Below are positions 23,101 to 33,135 of a DNA stretch of 64,000 nucleotides, piece after piece (the stretch's first letter is position 1; each line of letters begins with the position of its first letter). Source of the stretch: Nannizziopsis barbatae (lineage: Eukaryota > Ascomycota > Eurotiomycetes > Onygenales > Nannizziopsiaceae); assembly GCA_014964245.1 (NCBI GenBank), contig JACVYH010000003.1, positions 2,480,001 to 2,544,000 on the forward strand, read 5' to 3'. A program made the position numbers and the translations under genes. The notes under the pieces are model-generated. The model saw nothing but the letters and a program-made list of their open reading frames with translations. It was not told where the DNA came from and did not search any database.

Positions 23101-24367
23101 GCTTCTGGCAATAGGATCTAATGGGCCGTCATTTCAAATTTGGAACATTGGCGAACCTGATTCTCGCCCCTCAGCGTTGCTGTCCGAGCCTGGAAAATAC
23201 TCTAAAATGACACCATCCTCTCTTCAGTGGGGAAAGACTCCTCGTGCCGATCGACTCTTAGTTGGGGGATTATCTGAAGACGCCGACCATGGTACCAGTA
23301 AATATGGCTACCTTGCTCTTTGGCGACTTAGTGAAACAGCAGTATACCCCGAACACCTAACGCCAAATTCACAGAATATCTTTGATATTGTCTGGCATCC
23401 AACTCTTGATATTTTTGCAACGGGATGTTCAACTCCTTTCAATTCCCGGAGCTATGGACTAGGCAAGGATGTGCGCTCTTTGATCCGTATATATGACCCA
23501 CTCCACAATAAGTGCAATGTCCAGGCCTATGAGTGCCCAGCCCTGGATATAAACCAAGTCACATTCTGTCCTGCGGATGATAATTATGTCACTGCAAGCT
23601 GCACCGACGGGATCACCTACGTGTGGGATCACCGCAATCCTAACCGGATACTTCATAGGCTCAAGCATGGAGAACCGATCAACGATCTAGAACCTGATTC
23701 TACCAGGGAAGAGTCTGATGTCGGCGTACGCTGCGCCCTCTGGGGCCGGGGCTTTGACTTCTATACTGGGTCTTCAGACGGTGTCGTAAAGAAATGGGAT
23801 ATCCGTCTTGCTTCAGAGAATGTATTGCAGGACAATGTCGCGTCATTCGGGTTAGAACTCATGTCAGCCTCTATGTCCCCTGATTTCACTAATATGGTGC
23901 TTGGAGATGACGCCGGCGGTATCCACGTCATTTCCACGGCACCCTGGGGTCACGAAGACGACAAGTTTGATACGTTTGATCTTAAGAGAGCGCCGGAACC
24001 CAGCACCGAAAAAATTCCGCAAACTCCACAAACCCCGCAAATTCCGCAAACCCTAGGAACTCCTGGGTTTATCAAGTCTCCTGGTCATCCTGAACGTCGC
24101 GATGCTGAAAAGCCTGCACAAGCTCGATCTCATAAAAAAAGGAAGCGGGAGCTTTCAGGAACCAGGCGAATTCGCTATGGTCGGCCTCAACAGGCAAATC
24201 CTACCTTCAAGATAGACCCGAACAATCTCATCGACTTGACTCTTAGCTCAGACTCCGAAAATGATGCTCTTGCTACTCTGGCTCCCTTTGACGACGCAGA
24301 CGGTGAGCTGCAACTCGAAGAAGATTATTGGTTCCCCATGCCTGGTCGAGATGGAAACTTTCGATGA
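20147..24367 (+). CDS. large single-exon WD40-repeat protein, function unknown
   Basis: This is one uninterrupted frame of 1406 aa from the ATG at 20147 (MKAKRRGLSLGAAYRIAQSE). The same frame is open to 19988, so an N-terminal extension is possible. Residues 1 to about 600 are disordered, basic and Ser/Pro-rich. About 560-680 carries an R-R-S-T-R-N-K-A-P-I-S-N-Y-Y motif. About 600-830 is a more ordered region of unknown type. WD40 repeats occupy about 850-1280, with repeats ending in LYSASFDSTVKVWD, DGITYVWDHR and SDGVVKKWDIR. The tail has a short repeat of Pro-Gln-Thr units (24015-24053) and basic KKRKRE, probably a nuclear signal. WD40 domains are protein-binding scaffolds. A nuclear or chromatin role is plausible but only inferred from the basic patches. 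I do not recognise an orthologue with a known function. Confidence 0.9.
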   Translation: MKAKRRGLSLGAAYRIAQSERNKKADNISRTTKGNTRPTKDGRPEPSTGYTSPEKDDLDESDLDFDIRARALLNKFTSHAGNPRNPLQNGPELKASQTTSLNPLKRKADSLSTNAPRDGPPERAPPGGSRLYPVENTKTKVDKAQQKPKSSAKDKLLGVRLLAKKPVVLDRQKPAKKESLHWPKIDLQPVKKQFASESSVRPQLTVWDSRRKLISEEIKAMKSVDQPVYDTGSAISQASKSNGSLPPKDSPLKIPDKKVTSDPPLEVFTLPSVKEPVRDRVACRTLDDLPKNKSALCVLRVPKQSLAQIATASQAARSDRPSKPFRDNFSATANDRVETLRSPLLRLTLVESSDRPSTPPLPESKGVDSIQGRISDTDPKIPVKPGLSNENMFTRPEEDNTRNLNSPRQISQLFKQNAHYSSKCLLGNNTSCRRGTSAQPTTQHKLPTSSNTKNLSPLLPKCSSKQHPPKFDTLSCAISRGTLRWKGLSHLKPEDSNTKPTMPPKPKRSEPMARRSTRNKAPISNYYATPAGFHSRATDDYRTEDESIPISDSTPEPTSPANKVAPIIKNSPRVIYQSKYLHVTQEPLNTETPFSIAHNLPYIDHQRRSNLRKFKAGEVIHVDLGLNEIKAIYAFLGGDASDFLNSDAPIQSLISRVAVRYRRQGGDLTTLARQIHYLHLLNCQLQRQEQSIDTFLFGIKGCTGNMDFDCEKLKTISQCLKEIFQVHDDFHGEAIHVLWNILDSLKDDWISKLAVKCQQAGQLQLRDRVSIRRFFKDAISETLNVSPCLLRVVSGTSNCHLSHDANASVSTSTLLRARELGYPRHRNRIGIDRCLNEKQAWGHWKSWTGASGDILTLAWSPDGTCFAAGAAAHTDPHSMQYNRNNNLLLGDLTVNQLKELPDHRINRPIEESGPNAQGTYIMVDPNLYMTVTALHWTSSDKLYSASFDSTVKVWDVSSQSGARCTKTLQHPGRVQQMAVSHFNEQLLAIGSNGPSFQIWNIGEPDSRPSALLSEPGKYSKMTPSSLQWGKTPRADRLLVGGLSEDADHGTSKYGYLALWRLSETAVYPEHLTPNSQNIFDIVWHPTLDIFATGCSTPFNSRSYGLGKDVRSLIRIYDPLHNKCNVQAYECPALDINQVTFCPADDNYVTASCTDGITYVWDHRNPNRILHRLKHGEPINDLEPDSTREESDVGVRCALWGRGFDFYTGSSDGVVKKWDIRLASENVLQDNVASFGLELMSASMSPDFTNMVLGDDAGGIHVISTAPWGHEDDKFDTFDLKRAPEPSTEKIPQTPQTPQIPQTLGTPGFIKSPGHPERRDAEKPAQARSHKKRKRELSGTRRIRYGRPQQANPTFKIDPNNLIDLTLSSDSENDALATLAPFDDADGELQLEEDYWFPMPGRDGNFR

Positions 24368-25232
24368 GCCCTCCTCAGTACTCCTCACCGGGTTTAAAAT
24401 TGGTTAGTCAACTAGATGCAAGACAAATACAAGTGTCATGATATTCTTAATAAATCAAGTTGGCGTTCTTCCAATGTGTGTCCAACATTCCAGGTCGGGC
24501 AGGCTACCGATTTACAGCCAATTAGCGCTATTTCTGGAATAAACGAGTATGGACATGATACTCTGTTGAAGACAACATGCGCTTAAATACATTCGGGTGG
24601 AGTAACCCACCTCAATTCCATTATTATGAGGTCGGAGGAGTACCACGCTTTTGGGTGATTTGCAGCGACGAGCAACTCAAGACGGGCACGATTGATTACG
24701 TACGTTGACAACAAAAGTCTCGGTATTGAGGGAATAACAACGGAAGGCCCCTTTGCTCGGCAGGTTCGGATGGCGCCCAGCGCACATTCCAGCAATTTCG
24801 ATAGCCATGTATGTAGCTAAGATTATTAGACTAGTAAACTCGTCAGCTCATCCTTGAGATTTTGAATGGGTCAAATCCGCACAATATAGTAAGAAAGAGT
24901 TAGTACATACATACTCCGTACTCCGTACAGCAACATTGTTTTTTTTTTTCTAAAGCTATGACCGGTGGATGTCGATGATCATTGATGCCCCTGAATCCCC
25001 AGCACGCATTGATGTGGATTCCCCAGAAAAGTCAGGGTGGGAACGTGAGCCCAATCACAAGCAGGTGTGGTTGATTTTATGTTTCTTAGCGTCAACTTCA
25101 ATCAGCCTAACACGCTGATAAGCAGACTGGAGATTGGATGGAACAAAACTCCAAAGAATTTCACATCATGGCTTCATTTTTTTGTTGACCATGTGTTTTG
25201 TCTGCTTTTCACTCTTCTCGAGATAGCCAATA
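24368..25232. promoter_or_regulatory. intergenic region upstream of the SLY41-like gene
   Basis: No coding signal is seen. Two overlapping TACTCCGTA elements lie at 24912-24927, followed by a poly-T run near 24938-24948. Confidence 0.4.
24912..24927. repeat. two overlapping TACTCCGTA elements
   Basis: Two copies of the 9-mer TACTCCGTA overlap by two bases. The same 9-mer or its reverse complement occurs at seven further places in this window, all outside coding exons. See the separate finding. Confidence 0.8.
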
Positions 25233-26916
25233 ATGAGCGTCACCACTATTTTACATCCTGTGCAGCTTCCATTCCCGAGACCCCAAATGAGCGCCAGCTC
25301 CGAGAGCACCCTGGACAAGTTCCCAACAATCGATGACGAAACCCTCAAGTTGCCAATCAGCTCTGCCTCGCCTCTACCGGATAACAGCTTCAGATACTCC
25401 CCGGAGCCTCCGTGGCTGCCGCGGAAGCATGGAGCGGCTTCCAATGGCTTGCCCATACGACCCCAGCGGCCACGCAACAGCATCAGCGAAGCTATCGGGT
25501 CATTTAAAAAGAGGAGCGCAAGTGTCAGTGTCAATGCCCAGGAGTTGGCCGAGGCACTGAAAGCGCCCGTATCCTACAAACTGATCGTGAGTGAATCTAT
25601 ATGAGCATTAACGTCGACATCCGAACTCCGCTAACGAATTGGCGCTGATTTAGGGGCTTTGTCTGGTCTGGTATCTGACATCCGCGCTCACCAACACCTC
25701 CTCTAAAGAAATCTTAAACGCCCTCCCTAAACCCATAACTCTCACAATCGTTCAATTCGGCTTCGTCTCAGGGTGGTGCTTACTGCTCTCTTACCTGGCT
25801 TCGGTGTTTCCAGCATTGAGAGCCAACATTCCGGCTTTGAAGAATGGACTACGATATCCAAGTGCGGAGGTCATCTCCACCGCCCTTCCGCTGGCTCTTT
25901 TCCAGCTAGCGGGTCATATTCTGAGCTCCATGGCGACATCGCAAATCCCCGTATCCCTCGTCCATACCATTAAAGGATTGTCGCCGTTGTTCACTGTCCT
26001 CGCCTACCGCTTCTTCTTCCGCATCCGCTACGCCCGGGCGACGTATCTATCGCTAGTGCCACTTACCCTCGGCGTCATGCTTGCCTGTTCCTCTAGTTTT
26101 TCGACCAATTTTTTTGGGATAATATGCGCTTTCAGCGCTGCTCTCGTGTTCGTTTCGCAAAACATCTTCTCCAAAAAGCTTTTCAACGAGTCTTCCAGAA
26201 TAGAAGCGGAAGGCCATTCTCTCACTGGACGCAAACTAGACAAGCTCAACCTTTTATGCTACTGCTCCGGTCTGGCCTTTATTTTGACAGCTCCCATCTG
26301 GTTCTTCACTGAGGGATATCCTCTCCTCGTGGACTTATTACGTGATGGGGCGATCGATCTTACAGAGAAAAAAGGTAGTTTGGACCATGGACCCCTAATA
26401 TTAGAGTTTATTTTCAACGGTTTGTCGCATTTCGCCCAAAATATTCTTGCTTTCGTGCTCCTATCGATGATTTCACCGGTGTCTTACTCCGTGGCCTCGC
26501 TAATCAAGCGTGTTTTTGTTGTGGTTGTTGCGATTGTATGGTTCGGAAGTTCTACGACGCCAATTCAGGCTTTCGGTATTGGACTCACTTTCGTTGGATT
26601 ATACCTGTACGACCGCAATAGCCACGAAGACGCGGCCGATCGACGCGCGAACGCAGACCATTTCCACTCGCGGAAAACGATCCTTCCTCTTAATAACCGA
26701 AATGCCAACGCTACGTTTACATTCCCTCCGGCCATCAAAGAAGGACAGGTAGATAAGGCAAATGGCTATCTTTCAGCTTCAACGGGCAATGCGAAAAAGG
26801 ATGATAGCGAACCGAACGGGCGTCCGCGCAGAACAAGTGCTGCTACACGTCCTTGGATGCCACCAGGTACAAAACAGGAACACACATGGCAACCAGGAGA
26901 TTCAGTACCGGCGTAA
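25233..26916 (+). CDS. SLY41: Sly41-like triose-phosphate-translocator family transporter, 2 exons
   Basis: Model: exons 25233-25586 and 25654-26916, giving 538 aa. The family (TPT, drug/metabolite transporter superfamily) has about ten membrane segments and moves phosphorylated three-carbon or sugar compounds. Sly41 is an ER/Golgi member found in yeast as a suppressor of Ypt1 loss. Visible features: a 110-residue hydrophilic N-terminus, membrane segments from KLIGLCLVWYLTSAL, the conserved VSLVHTIKGLSPLFTVL block, YSVASLIKRVFVVVVAIVWF and the final FVGLYLYDR. A disordered C-terminal tail follows. The 67-nt intron falls just before the first membrane segment. An in-frame ATG at 25287 is an alternative start. 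A functional link with YPT1, 9 kb away, is known genetically in yeast, but their proximity here is probably chance. Confidence 0.88.
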
Positions 26917-27764
26917 AATCGATCCGTTTCATGATGTTTAGCGGCTACATGTACAGGTACACTGTCGGCGTTTTAATTGGAAGATGACAATAGGGTATTG
27001 GGACCAGCGCTTGTATGGAGGCGTTCAAGACCATAACATGAATCCTGACTCGTTTTGTAAAAAGAATTACGTTTAATGTATAGAATTGATGTTTTCTCGT
27101 GTGCGTGTGTTCTGGGGCTCAATTGAACATTCATTTCGCGAAAATTTGGCGAGTAAGTACGTTGTATGTCCGAATACTCGGCGTACGCTTCACCGATAGC
27201 CATCCCACCACATATAGAGCCGCCAGGCATCCCTGGCGCTCACAGAAGCTGTTGTTTGCCTGTTTGGAAGGATGTAGCTACCGTCGGTAAGGAACTGTTC
27301 CTTCATTGAGCCCATAGAGAACCCTAGGACGCTCCAGCTACGGCGCAAAGGCTGTTCTAGGACGATGCTGTAGAGGAAGAAGAGCTAGGAGTATTCACAT
27401 AGAATGGCTCTCCTGCCTACAATAATCCATGTCCATGGAATAAGATATTTTTTCAAAGAAAAAAAAAGAGAAGAGAAAATTGAAAACGTCGCGAGAGAAA
27501 AATGGTGGATTTTGGGTTTCGGACGCGGAATATCAATTTATTCCGGCGAGGTTCCCTGAGCCAATCCGAGGCTGCTGATTTGTTGAATCAGCAAATAGCA
27601 GCGCAACAAACCGCAAAGAATCCCAATCGAGAAAAACACCCCAAACGACGTCGGCCTTCGTTCCCGCGAGCCCTCGCCTGCCATTAGCTCATTCTTGTTG
27701 CCGTCCTTATCATATTTTTGGGGTCTTTATTTCCTATTCCTTTCTTTTCCTTCATATCTCCACA
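26917..27764. promoter_or_regulatory. leader and promoter region of the complex I 75/78-kDa gene
   Basis: It contains an A-rich run at 27461-27471 and a 61-codon open frame (27502-27687) with a good start context. That frame ends 77 nt before the main start codon and is a possible upstream ORF. No other gene is seen. Confidence 0.45.
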
Positions 27765-30331
27765 ATGCGGCCGCAATTATTCCGGGCGGCCGCCCGCTCA
27801 AGGAGATTGTCCCGGCTCAATTGCTCCCGTTCATTTTCAACAAGTACCCCGCGATCCGCGGAGGTTGAGATCACAGTTGGTGGGTAATTGCTAATAAACT
27901 CATCCTGGGCAGATTGCTAATACTGTTCAACTTAACAGATGGAAAGAAAGTGTCGATAGAAGGTAAACTGGTGCCAATTGGAGCTGAAGCGCAAACGTAT
28001 GCTGATTGATATAAAAAAGCGGGATCTGCGTTGATTCAAGCTTGCGAGAAAGCGGGAGTGACTATTCCACGGTATGTACCTTCTCAGATTCAATGGAATG
28101 ATCGCTTGACCCTAACGAGATCTCTAGATACTGTTATCATGAGTAAGTTCCGGAGTAGTATTTTGACAGTTACTGTATTTGTGCTGAATATATGATTAGA
28201 AAATTAGCAGTTGCTGGAAATTGTAAGAATTTTAATTATTATCCATTTCTTGGATGTGTCTGCTAATCAACATTGTTCAATGCCAGGTCGAATGTGTCTA
28301 GTCGAAGTCGAGCGAGCCCCCAAACCCGTTGCTTCCTGTGCTTGGCCCGTTCAAGCTGGAATGGTTGTCAAAACGAATTCACCACTTACACATAAAGCCA
28401 GAGAAGGTGTCATGGAATTTCTACTCGCAAACCATCCCCTCGATTGCCCCGTTTGCGACCAGGGCGGAGAATGTGATCTGCAAGATCAATCGATGAGATA
28501 CGGTGCTGACCGAGGTCGATTTCATGAAGTTGGAGGCAAACGTGCGGTCGAAGATAAAAACATTGGTCCTTTAATCAAAACTTCGATGAACAGGTGTATT
28601 CATTGCACTCGATGCGTTCGCTTCGCGAACGATATCGCCGGAGCCCCGGAGTTAGGAACAACAGGGAGAGGGAACGAGATGCAAATCGGAACATATCTCG
28701 AGAAAAACCTCGATTCCGAAATGTCTGCGAACGTTATCGATCTTTGCCCCGTCGGAGCTCTGACTTCGAAACCATACGCCTTCCGAGGTAGACCTTGGGA
28801 ACTCAAACACACCGAAACCATTGATGTTCTTGATGGACTAGGCTCGAACATCCGAGTGGACTCTCGAGGATTGGAAGTGATGCGTGTTCTTCCTAGACTC
28901 AATGACGATGTCAATGAGGAATGGATCAATGACAAGACAAGATTTGCATGCGATGGTTTGAAGACACAGAGACTCACGACACCCCTAGTCCGAAGGAATA
29001 TTGAATTTGTACCGACCAGCTGGGAGCGAGCCTTGACCGAAATCGGAGCGGCGTATAAGGCCCTCTCTCCAAACGCCAACGAGTTCAAGGTTATTGCTGG
29101 TCATCTTGTCGAGACTGAGTCTCTGGTTGCCATGAAAGATCTAGCAAACAAGCTCGGATCCGATAACCTTGCACTTGACCAACCTGGTGGTAGTGAACCT
29201 ATTGCGCATGGAATTGACCTGAGATCAAACTATCTTTTCAATTCTAGAATCTACGGCATCGAGGACGCGGACGCTATTCTTCTCGTCGGAACCAATCCTC
29301 GCCACGAAGCTGCTGTTCTTAATGCCCGCATTCGCAAGCAATGGATTCGCTCCGATCTAGAAATCGGTCTGATTGGGGAGACCTTCGAAAGCACATTTGA
29401 GTTCGAACACTTTGGCGATGATGTCGCCGCCCTGAAGAGCACTCTCTCTGGTCCTTTTGGAAAGAAACTGGCTGCTGCCAAGAAACCAATGATCATTGTT
29501 GGTAGCGCAGTCGCAGAGCATCCGGATGCCAAAGCCATGTTCGAAACTATTGGAAACTTCGCCGATAAGAATGCCTCTAATTTCAACACTGCTGAGTGGC
29601 AAGGATACAATGTCCTTCAGCGTACCGCCTCCCGATCAGGAGCCTATGATGTCGGATTCACAACACCTTCTCCCGAAGTCGCCAAGACTACCCCTAAGAT
29701 GGTTTGGCTTCTTGGTGCAGATGAAATCAATGAGGCTGACATTCCCAAGAATGCCTTCATTGTCTACCAGGGTCACCATGGCGACCGTGGTGCCGAGCTT
29801 GCAGATGTCGTCCTTCCAGGAGCAGCTTACACCGAAAAGTCCGGTACATATGTAAACACAGAGGGAAGAGTCCAAGTGACCCGGGCTGCCACATCGCTTC
29901 CTGGAGCTGCTAGAGAAGACTGGAAAATTATTAGGGCTGTCAGCGAGTTCCTTGGTGCTCCTCTTCCATACGATGATGTCGAAATGTTGAGGGACAGGAT
30001 GGAAGAGATCAATCCCGCCTTAAGAAGATACGACATTGTTGAACCTACATCGCTAAGCCAACTTACCAAGATCCAGCTTGTTGACCAGAACAAGGGGTCA
30101 AAATCAACAGGCGCACCACTCAAGAAGCCTATCCAAAACTTTTATTTCACAGATGTCATTTCAAGAAGGTCAGTTTCCCGCTCGTGGGTTTTACTTACCA
30201 CCAATACTGATATCTTATATTCTAGCTCAACGACAATGGCCAGATGCTCCGCTGCTAAGGAAACTGGAAACCCAGACAATAACTTCATGGCGCCGGGTGA
30301 GCCCGCAACTCAATATTTCGTGGCCCAATAA
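27765..30331 (+). CDS. nuo-78: NADH:ubiquinone oxidoreductase 75/78-kDa subunit (NDUFS1), 7 exons
   Basis: Model: exons 27765-27879, 27939-27962, 28020-28071, 28128-28142, 28200-28222, 28287-30168 and 30226-30331, giving 738 aa. This is the large iron-sulphur subunit of the complex I peripheral arm in the mitochondrial matrix. An Arg/Ser-rich mitochondrial presequence (MRPQLFRAAARSRRLSRLN) is encoded in exon 1. The N-terminal [2Fe-2S] ligands lie across exons 4-6 (RYCYHE, NCRMC). Further cluster ligands are in CPVCDQGGECDLQ, CIHCTRCVRF and DLCPVGALTSKP, followed by the molybdopterin-oxidoreductase-like domain. Exons 2-5 are tiny (24, 52, 15 and 23 nt), yet each junction restores the conserved sequence and frame. 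All introns are 56-64 nt. Confidence 0.97.
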
Positions 30332-30719
30332 AACATTTATCCATTCTTTCCGTCTTCTTCAAATCCTTCTCACAGCATTGATTCCATTTCCATGTGACAC
30401 TATTATTATGTTCTTGTGGGCCGGCGTTCTCATATCCTTTGTTTTGTGCTATAACTTCCCCCGCTACAAGGCGTGTAGAATCAATTACGTTCCCCTGTAC
30501 ACCTCCGTCTGTATATAAGAATTGGTTCCAAAGATTCATGTCAGAGGAGCGAGATGCCGACTGTTCCTTGGAAGATGATTCGTCTAGGTTGGATCCGTGG
30601 AACGAATACTACAGAATTCTTAGATGGAATGATCAAAAACGCATGAAATTCGGACGTTAAAATGAATTTTTCACACACATTTACTACAGAAAGTAAATAC
30701 CTTAACATGATTTTATCTC
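30332..30719. other. convergent 3' intergenic region
   Basis: This lies between the stop codons of the complex I gene (+) and the XRCC4-like gene (-). It holds presumed 3'-UTRs only. Confidence 0.4.
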
Positions 30720-32105
30720 TTACAGTTCGTCATCGGTTTCAGTGTCAACATCAGCGGCATTGTGTGCTGGTTTTGGTTCTGGCTTAGAATTTGCCCCTTT
30801 TCTAGCAAATGGAAGTTCACGACGAGGAGGTGGACTAGAAGGAGTTTTCGTGTTCGTCGGCATGCCTTCAGTCTTGTCACTGCTCTTCTTAGCACTGCCT
30901 GGGGAAGATTCTTTTGGTCTCTCCTGAGGTTCTTCTACTTCATCCTCCTCTTCTGATGCCGTTTCTTCGTTCGGTAGAACCTCGGGCGTCGAAGCACGAC
31001 TCGATTCTGATGCCGTTGGCTCATCATGTATGTTTGTGCCCTGATTGTCACCGTTGTTATTCTTTTCATCTATATCCATCAATTCGAAGGCATCCTCGCT
31101 TTCGGATTCGGTCGGTGCATGTTGGGCTTTGCGTTTGGATTTCCGACTTGCTCCGGCCTTTCGGGGATTCTTCGCGGCATTTGCAGCTCCTAATTCGGCG
31201 ACTATACATGGCAACATGGATTAGCAAGTCGGTCTAATGAAATCGAGAAAAAGCCAGCACCGACCTTTCGCAGGGTCAACCTTAGCAGTCGCTAGGAGGC
31301 GCTGTTGGTTGCGAATTTTCAGCTTTTTCTCGTTCAGTAACTGGGCAAATTTTGCAATTAGTTGGTCGTCATGATCCTTCTTGGCCTGGATCAGCTCTTC
31401 TAATTGAGAGTTTAGTTGGGAGATTGTGTTTTCCGCATCACGATATTTGGCGTTTAGTGAGTGGACTTCCGCGAACATATCGTTTGCCCGGGCAACAGCA
31501 TTGCCTGTCCACTCAAATAACTGGATAGCTTGGTCGTCATTCTGTTGGAGTGTAATTGAACCCAGGCGTTGCTACAGCAGGGAGGGCTATTGTCAGCGCT
31601 CCTGATGACGTGGACCATTAACGGGAGGTCAGGTGCCAATGCAGAATAGAACACACCGTAATGGAACCAATCCGTCTTCGAAGAGTTATAGTTAATTCAT
31701 GATTCTCGTCGCTTTCGTCCACTGAGTTCACGGTTGCGACTGTTTCCAGCTCAGCCGTCAATTCTTTGGATGTGATGGCGTCCTTATCCTCGCCAATTAC
31801 GTATGAGAGGATCGAAGACCATTCCTCATCACTGCCACGATAGTTTTTGGCACGTAGCTTTTTTACCTGGGAGGTTTTGACTGAACGGTGACATTATTAG
31901 TGAGGGGATCTTCCAGGATTACAGTCAAACTAGCAGTAAATGATATGAAAAGGTTGGGCTTACTTGACCCAGTATACGGATTTTCTCCTTCCGTAGCCAC
32001 AAATTGGAAATCTAGATCGCGCTTTCCAGGTCCAGTGACTTGGATCAGGACAAATTGATCTGGGCTATCGCTTCGCGGAATGCGGAGGACCCTATCGTTG
32101 GCCAT
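30720..32105 (-). CDS. LIF1: XRCC4/Lif1-like non-homologous end-joining factor, 4 exons
   Basis: Model: exons 32105-31964, 31880-31657, 31571-31265 and 31201-30720, giving 384 aa. XRCC4/Lif1 dimers stabilise DNA ligase IV during double-strand-break repair in the nucleus. The N-terminal head domain starts MANDRVLRIPRSDSPDQFVL and contains KKLRAKNYRGSDEEWSSIL. It is followed by a long coiled-coil stalk (about residues 125-225, EVHSLNAKYRDAENTISQLN onward), the ligase-binding element of the family. The C-terminal tail is disordered and acidic, rich in Ser/Glu/Lys (SKRKAQHAPTESESED), as expected for a phosphorylated tail. Introns are 83, 85 and 63 nt with GT-AG ends. The assignment rests on domain architecture and the conserved head motif. 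Confidence 0.85.
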
Positions 32106-33135
32106 GTCGGAATTGTCGCTGGAATTGTCGCTGGGAACAAAATTGCAGGAAGCCAGGAACCAGAGACACCTTCTTGAATGGAATTTACTGGGAACACGAG
32201 TAATTTATAGCGCAGAATCAGGCACATAATCCGCTGTCTGCCTGGAAACTAGCTTCCTCGTCGTTATTGTTGCCTATTGGGACGAGTAACGTTACATGAC
32301 ATCAACTCGGGGGACGCGTGATTGCCAATTAGGCAACGCGCCCGCTGGCAGCCGCTCGCTAACGCGACCCAATTCGGGCCACTAAACGCCCCAAGCGCGT
32401 CATGTGCTTCGTATTGTGAGGGCGTAAAGTTACAGTACCGGCGCCTGCTTGGCATCCCAACCCCCTAACGAAACGCCCAAAAAGAACCCCGAGAAGAAGA
32501 AAAAAGGCCCACCAAACAATCCTTCACCTCCATCATCCATGTCCTTATCGACCCCGGCCAAGCAAAATCCATTAATACTATCGTTAGCTGGCCCCAAAAG
32601 AATCAACCTCCTGACACTCATTCTCCCAGCCATCGCGAATCGTTCCTTGATAGAGTACTCCATACGCGACCGAGTATTTCTGCCGGCTGCAAATCTGCGT
32701 GCGAAGCTGCAACATGCAGCCTGTCAGACCCTAGCTCATTTCGAACCCGGTTTATCAGTTATTACTCCATTGATATACTATCGGCTTTGTGCGGAACTGA
32801 AACATTCCTCTGAGTCTTTGTGTGAAAGTGAAATTACCTGTCTGCTTCCCGGCTACTTGCAATTTCAAACACCGTGACACTAATAAAAGCCAGCCCTCGT
32901 TAGTTAATTACATTGTCCAGCATCATCCATTCTTTTTTCGAAAGCGAAAAGGCGTTCTTTTCAAGTCGAAAGCGCCACATTTTAATACGCCGTATCCCAG
33001 CGGGAATGACTTCTCGGCCTCTCCCCGCCAATTTCGATCCTTATGCGTATAGCGTTCGTTGATATTAGCGCTCGAACTCTGGGGTAGCATTCAAAAGTGA
33101 CGACAGAGGGTGCGCTCGCGACTCTATACTTCAGG
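32106..33135. promoter_or_regulatory. divergent promoter region between XRCC4-like gene and BYR4
   Basis: This 1.03-kb region separates two divergent genes. A 112-codon open frame starting with ATG at 32539 and ending at 32877 lies inside it. It has no recognisable family and may be leader sequence of BYR4. Confidence 0.45.

Noticed and set aside
25166..25534. Minus-strand frame overlapping the start of the SLY41-like gene
   Set aside because: Shadow of the coding exon; no independent evidence.
18010..26916. Functional cluster linking YPT1, the peroxisomal carrier and SLY41-like genes
   Set aside because: They are separate transcription units with unrelated neighbours between them. Nearness alone does not support a cluster.
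30078..30660. Alternative-frame plus-strand frames at the 3' end of the complex I gene
   Set aside because: They overlap the well-conserved C-terminus in another frame or lie in the 3'-UTR, and have no motifs.
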